Source of the DNA: Streptomyces sp. NTH33 | Lineage (GTDB): Bacteria; Actinomycetota; Actinomycetes; Streptomycetales; Streptomycetaceae | DNA: 57,438 bases | Assembly: GCF_003236365.1 (NCBI RefSeq) | Contig: NZ_POTZ01000002.1 | Location: 1 to 57,438 of the forward strand | Reading direction: 5' to 3' | Part shown: in pieces, positions 54,907-57,438 of the stretch | Numbering within the stretch: the first letter of the stretch is position 1 | Layout: each line of letters begins with the position of its first letter | Made by a program: the position numbers and the translations under genes | The notes under the pieces: model-generated | Databases searched by the model: none | Told to the model about the DNA's origin: nothing | What the model saw: the letters and a program-made list of their open reading frames with translations, nothing else

Positions 54907-55326
54907 TCAACGGCTCGCGTCCCCGCGCCCGGCCGGCTCGCCGAGCGCCGTCGCCAGGCGGCCCAGCAGCTTGGCGTAGACCGTCGTCGCCGCGGCGACG
55001 ACCGTCGGGATGAGCGCCAGGACCAGGATGCCCAGCAGCGTCGGCCACTGGCGCATCCCGTCGTCACAGACCGGGCCCTCCCCCGGGAGTGCCGCGATCA
55101 GCGGACCCTGGCAGCCCCGGCCGTTGGCGGAGACGTCAGGGCTGTCCGAGGCAAGCATCAGGACCGCGAAGAGACCCCACATCAGCAGCGCGGCCAGTAC
55201 CCAGGCGATCGACCACTTGTCCATGCGGTCCGCGTCCCGGAGTGTCTTCTCGTGCCCACGGTTCCCGTCCCCGGGTGCCGTTGCCCCGGGCGTCTCCCCG
55301 GTGCCCTGCGCGTCGGCTGCCGCCAT
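54907..55326 (-). CDS. Two-helix membrane protein, 139 aa
   Basis: The protein has a polar N-terminus (about 35 residues), a transmembrane helix (about 42-62), an external loop with two Cys residues, and a second helix (about 100-125). I do not recognise a family. ATG at 55326 follows GGGGGACGGG; the frame extends to 55416 but that part is not preferred. It converges on the DUF397 gene. Confidence 0.65.
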   Translation of the reverse strand: MAAADAQGTGETPGATAPGDGNRGHEKTLRDADRMDKWSIAWVLAALLMWGLFAVLMLASDSPDVSANGRGCQGPLIAALPGEGPVCDDGMRQWPTLLGILVLALIPTVVAAATTVYAKLLGRLATALGEPAGRGDASR

Positions 55327-55534
55327 CCCGTCCCCCGAGTATTCGCGGTGTGCGCTTCCGTCCTCGGCGCCCGACCCTAGCGCGAAGATCACCAACTCGC
55401 CCGCGCGGCCCGCCACTTATGGGTGCCGGCGGGCAGACACCTTGACCCGGAACGCGATCAGCCACTTTCCGGCCGGACCTCGCCACGGATACTCTGAGCG
55501 ACATGTCGGTTGCCAACGGTGGCATGGAGGGTGG

Positions 55535-55825
55535 ATGCAGGACAGGCCGGCGCACCGTGGACGGGACAGCGTCCCTCTGCCGAGAGGCGGGGAGGGCCGA
55601 GGGCAGCCCGCGCAGTCCGACGCGACCCAGCAGGCAGTGCCGTGCGTCCCGGGCGCGCGTCCGCATCCTCCCGAATCCGGGCCGGAACGCCCCCGGCTGG
55701 AGCCGTCACCCATGGGTGACCACGGCCACCAGGGAGATTTCGGCGAGCAGTTCGTGCAGTCGCCGGCCGTCTCCGCCAACCTCGACGTCGTTCCCAGACC
55801 GTTCCTAGAGACTGAGCGGGAGTGA
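55535..55825 (+). CDS. Possible 96-aa polar protein next to the TnpB-like gene
   Basis: ATG at 55535, closely preceded by GGAGGG, opens a Pro/Gly/Arg-rich frame ending Asp-Val-Val-Pro-Arg-Pro-Phe-Leu-Glu-Thr-Glu-Arg-Glu-stop. It overlaps the 3' end of the TnpB-like gene by 21 bases. It could be the 5' part of a longer gene cut by the mobile element. Without a family match it may also be chance. Confidence 0.35.
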   Translation: MQDRPAHRGRDSVPLPRGGEGRGQPAQSDATQQAVPCVPGARPHPPESGPERPRLEPSPMGDHGHQGDFGEQFVQSPAVSANLDVVPRPFLETERE

Positions 55826-57433
55826 GTCCTGGTGCCAGGACTCGTGCTCAGCCGCGTGCCCCGAACGGTTGTGGGCACACTGGTCGCCCGCTTTCGCTCC
55901 GCATCCGGCGCCGGCGGATCGTGTCCGTGGTCCGGGAAGGCGGGGGCGGGGTCCCTCACGCCCCGGGCTACCCGACGCGGCCTGGACGGTCCGATGCCCC
56001 ACACGATCGCTCCGGTCGTGTGGGGGCGGTGCCGTCCGTCGCCGGATCGGGTGTCCCAGGGCGCGTCGTCCGATCGCCACGGCGGCAGCGTCGTGCCGGG
56101 TAGGCTTGCGTGTCTGGCTGGTGAGGGGTTTTTGCCAGTGCTGGGCGCCCCAGCGGCTGGTGTAGGCCGGGTCGACCGCGACAACGGTCACACCGAGTTC
56201 GGCGGCCATCGACACCAGCCGGGCGCGCAGCCTGGCCACGGGCAGGCCGCTGATGAGTTTCCGGAAGCGTTTGCGTCTGCCGTGCTTCTCCCGGGTCTTC
56301 TCCGCGGCAAAGTCCAGGTCCTCGATGGCGAGGGCCAGGCCGTGGCGGGCGGCCCAGTGCAGCAGGCGGATCAGGGCGTGGCGCACCTGCGCGTCGCGGT
56401 GCTGTGCGCTGCCGGTCAGGGCGTAGTCGAAGCGGCGGGGGCCGCCGACTGGGTTGCCGTGCTCGTCCAGGCGCCAGGCGGCCAGGTGGTCGGCGTTCAT
56501 ATCCACCCCGGCCAGCCCGCCCGTCCGAACGGCCTGCAGCGGCACGGCCTTGACCGGCGGGTTCTGCCAGGAGGCGGTCACATACCAGCGGCCTCGGCCG
56601 GTGTCGTAGTGGAGGCGGTAGGCCACCGCACGGTTCGCCGCGACGCGGTCGGCCCACTGCTCGCCGCGGTGGCGGAAGCGGGCCCGGCAGGCGAGCACGT
56701 ACCGGCCGTGGGGCGCGTTGGCCAGGCCAGCCAGCGGCGTCGGGAGTTTGATGCTCACCTTCCCCTCCGGCGAGATGCGGATGGTCTCGTTGCCGTAGCG
56801 CTTGCCGGACTCGCCGTCGGCCTGCAGGAACCAGCGCTCGGCCCGCCACCGCAGCCCCCACTGCGCCTCGGTCAACTGAACGGCTTCGAGATGCCGGCGG
56901 TTGCGGAGCAGCTTCTTGCCGCCGCGCACCACGTGCACCCGCCCGGCCTCGAAGTCGGCCCGCACCCGCTCCAGCCGGTCCTCCAGCACGTGCAGGCGCC
57001 GCGCCTTGGCGAACCACTCCCGCCGGGAGCGGTAGCCGCCCGGCGCGTTCTTGGTGCCCTTGGCGCCGAGGGGCAGCGCGAGCCGACGCCTGATCGCCTC
57101 GATACCCGCCTGGAGAATCTGGAGGTGGGCGAGCTGCCCGCGCCGCGCCAAAGCCCACTGGTCGTGCGTGGCCCTGGTGATGCTGCCCGCCCACCGCGCG
57201 GACGACTCCCCCGTCAGCGCCCGCTTGCGCCGCGCCCACTGCTCGCCGTCGTGCTTCAGGCCCGCCGCGCAGCGCGCCTTCAGGTCACCGGCGGCCAGCG
57301 AGCCGAGCAGTCCGCCGACCCGGCGCAGCACCGTCTCGTCCTGCCCGGTCAGACCCTTGAGACCGGAGCGGACCGCCACCCCGGGCGGGCCGGGCACCAC
57401 GAACGGCGCCGCCACCTTCCGCAGCCCACCCAT
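55805..57433 (-). CDS. TnpB-like (IS200/IS605 OrfB) RuvC protein, possibly incomplete
   Basis: At least 542 aa. The RuvC-like active site is complete: Gly-Val-Asp-Met-Asn (motif I), Ile-Glu-Asp-Leu-Asp-Phe (motif II) and Arg-His-Asp-Ala-Ala-Ala-Val-Ala-Ile-Gly (motif III). The zinc finger usually found between II and III (Cys-x2-Cys pairs after Asn-Pro-Ala-Tyr-Thr-Ser) is absent; the segment reads Asp-Pro-Ala-Tyr-Thr-Ser-Arg-Trp-Gly-Ala-Gln-His-Trp. TnpB proteins are RNA-guided nucleases of IS200/IS605 transposons. The first Met is only five bases from the window edge and the frame stays open, so the true start may lie outside. The C-terminal ~80 residues are low-complexity. Confidence 0.82.
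   Translation of the reverse strand: MGGLRKVAAPFVVPGPPGVAVRSGLKGLTGQDETVLRRVGGLLGSLAAGDLKARCAAGLKHDGEQWARRKRALTGESSARWAGSITRATHDQWALARRGQLAHLQILQAGIEAIRRRLALPLGAKGTKNAPGGYRSRREWFAKARRLHVLEDRLERVRADFEAGRVHVVRGGKKLLRNRRHLEAVQLTEAQWGLRWRAERWFLQADGESGKRYGNETIRISPEGKVSIKLPTPLAGLANAPHGRYVLACRARFRHRGEQWADRVAANRAVAYRLHYDTGRGRWYVTASWQNPPVKAVPLQAVRTGGLAGVDMNADHLAAWRLDEHGNPVGGPRRFDYALTGSAQHRDAQVRHALIRLLHWAARHGLALAIEDLDFAAEKTREKHGRRKRFRKLISGLPVARLRARLVSMAAELGVTVVAVDPAYTSRWGAQHWQKPLTSQTRKPTRHDAAAVAIGRRALGHPIRRRTAPPPHDRSDRVGHRTVQAASGSPGREGPRPRLPGPRTRSAGAGCGAKAGDQCAHNRSGHAAEHESWHQDSLPLSL
55824..55843. repeat. 20-bp palindrome at the 3' end of the TnpB-like gene
   Basis: GAGTCCTGG, TG and CCAGGACTC (55824-55843) form a nine-bp stem inside the last codons of the TnpB-like gene. 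In IS200/IS605 elements the right-end hairpin and guide RNA scaffold overlap the tnpB 3' end, so this is a candidate right end. No matching tnpA is visible in the window. Confidence 0.55.
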
Positions 57434-57438
57434 TACCC

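Overview
The window is very GC-rich, has strong codon bias and GTG/TTG starts. Its gene order rpmG, murB, secE-nusG, rplKA, rplJL, rpoBC, rpsL-rpsG-fusA-tuf, gdhA is that of a Streptomyces chromosome core, inferred from gene content and remembered synteny, not from a search.

Layout. (1) 1-5092: right-hand end of an integrated actinomycete integrative and conjugative element. It holds five overlapping transfer-type genes on the minus strand, an HTH-TPR regulator on plus, and a GntR-Nudix fusion regulator on minus. Three copies of one 14-bp palindrome sit on the promoters. Two 34-bp direct repeats precede a 3' fragment of a tRNA-Tyr gene, which is the expected displaced attachment site of an SLP1-type element. 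(2) 5103-13136: ordinary chromosome with a NAD(P)-binding protein, a catalytically degenerate amidohydrolase, tRNA-Thr and tRNA-Met, rpmG, a HadA/HadB-like dehydratase pair, murB, a thioredoxin-fold lipoprotein, adenosine deaminase and an aspartate-type aminotransferase. (3) 13327-28748: the secE-nusG, rplK-rplA, rplJ-rplL and rpoB-rpoC units with promoters, an L10 leader and terminators. They are interrupted by a frameshifted beta-helix gene and two tandem paralogous lipoproteins. (4) 28749-32365: two divergent membrane glycosyltransferases, bracketed by intact rpoC and a decayed copy of the rpoC 3' end, with a phage-like remnant next to rpoC. (5) 32423-38176: DUF1707 membrane protein, then rpsL, rpsG, fusA and tuf. 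(6) 38208-57438: accessory region. It has a GH115 alpha-glucuronidase, an IS200 relic, a cassette that looks like orphan type VII (ESX) secretion substrates with a mycosin protease, a DUF574 methyltransferase, an ECF sigma factor with a co-transcribed membrane protein, gdhA, WhiJ-type remnants with an intact DUF397 gene, and a TnpB-like protein running off the right edge.

How parts work together. The core supplies transcription and translation machinery. The element at the left appears to be held silent by the GntR-Nudix protein acting at its own promoter and at the transfer promoter. In the ESX-like cassette, a helical protein, a WXG-domain protein, a mycosin, a 658-residue protein and a membrane-anchored paralogue of part of that protein lie in one direction and end at a strong terminator. 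I consider this cassette and the rpoC-bracketed segment the least explained parts of the window. Three genes carry one-base homopolymer frameshifts or suspected ones, so sequencing error must be excluded before decay is concluded.
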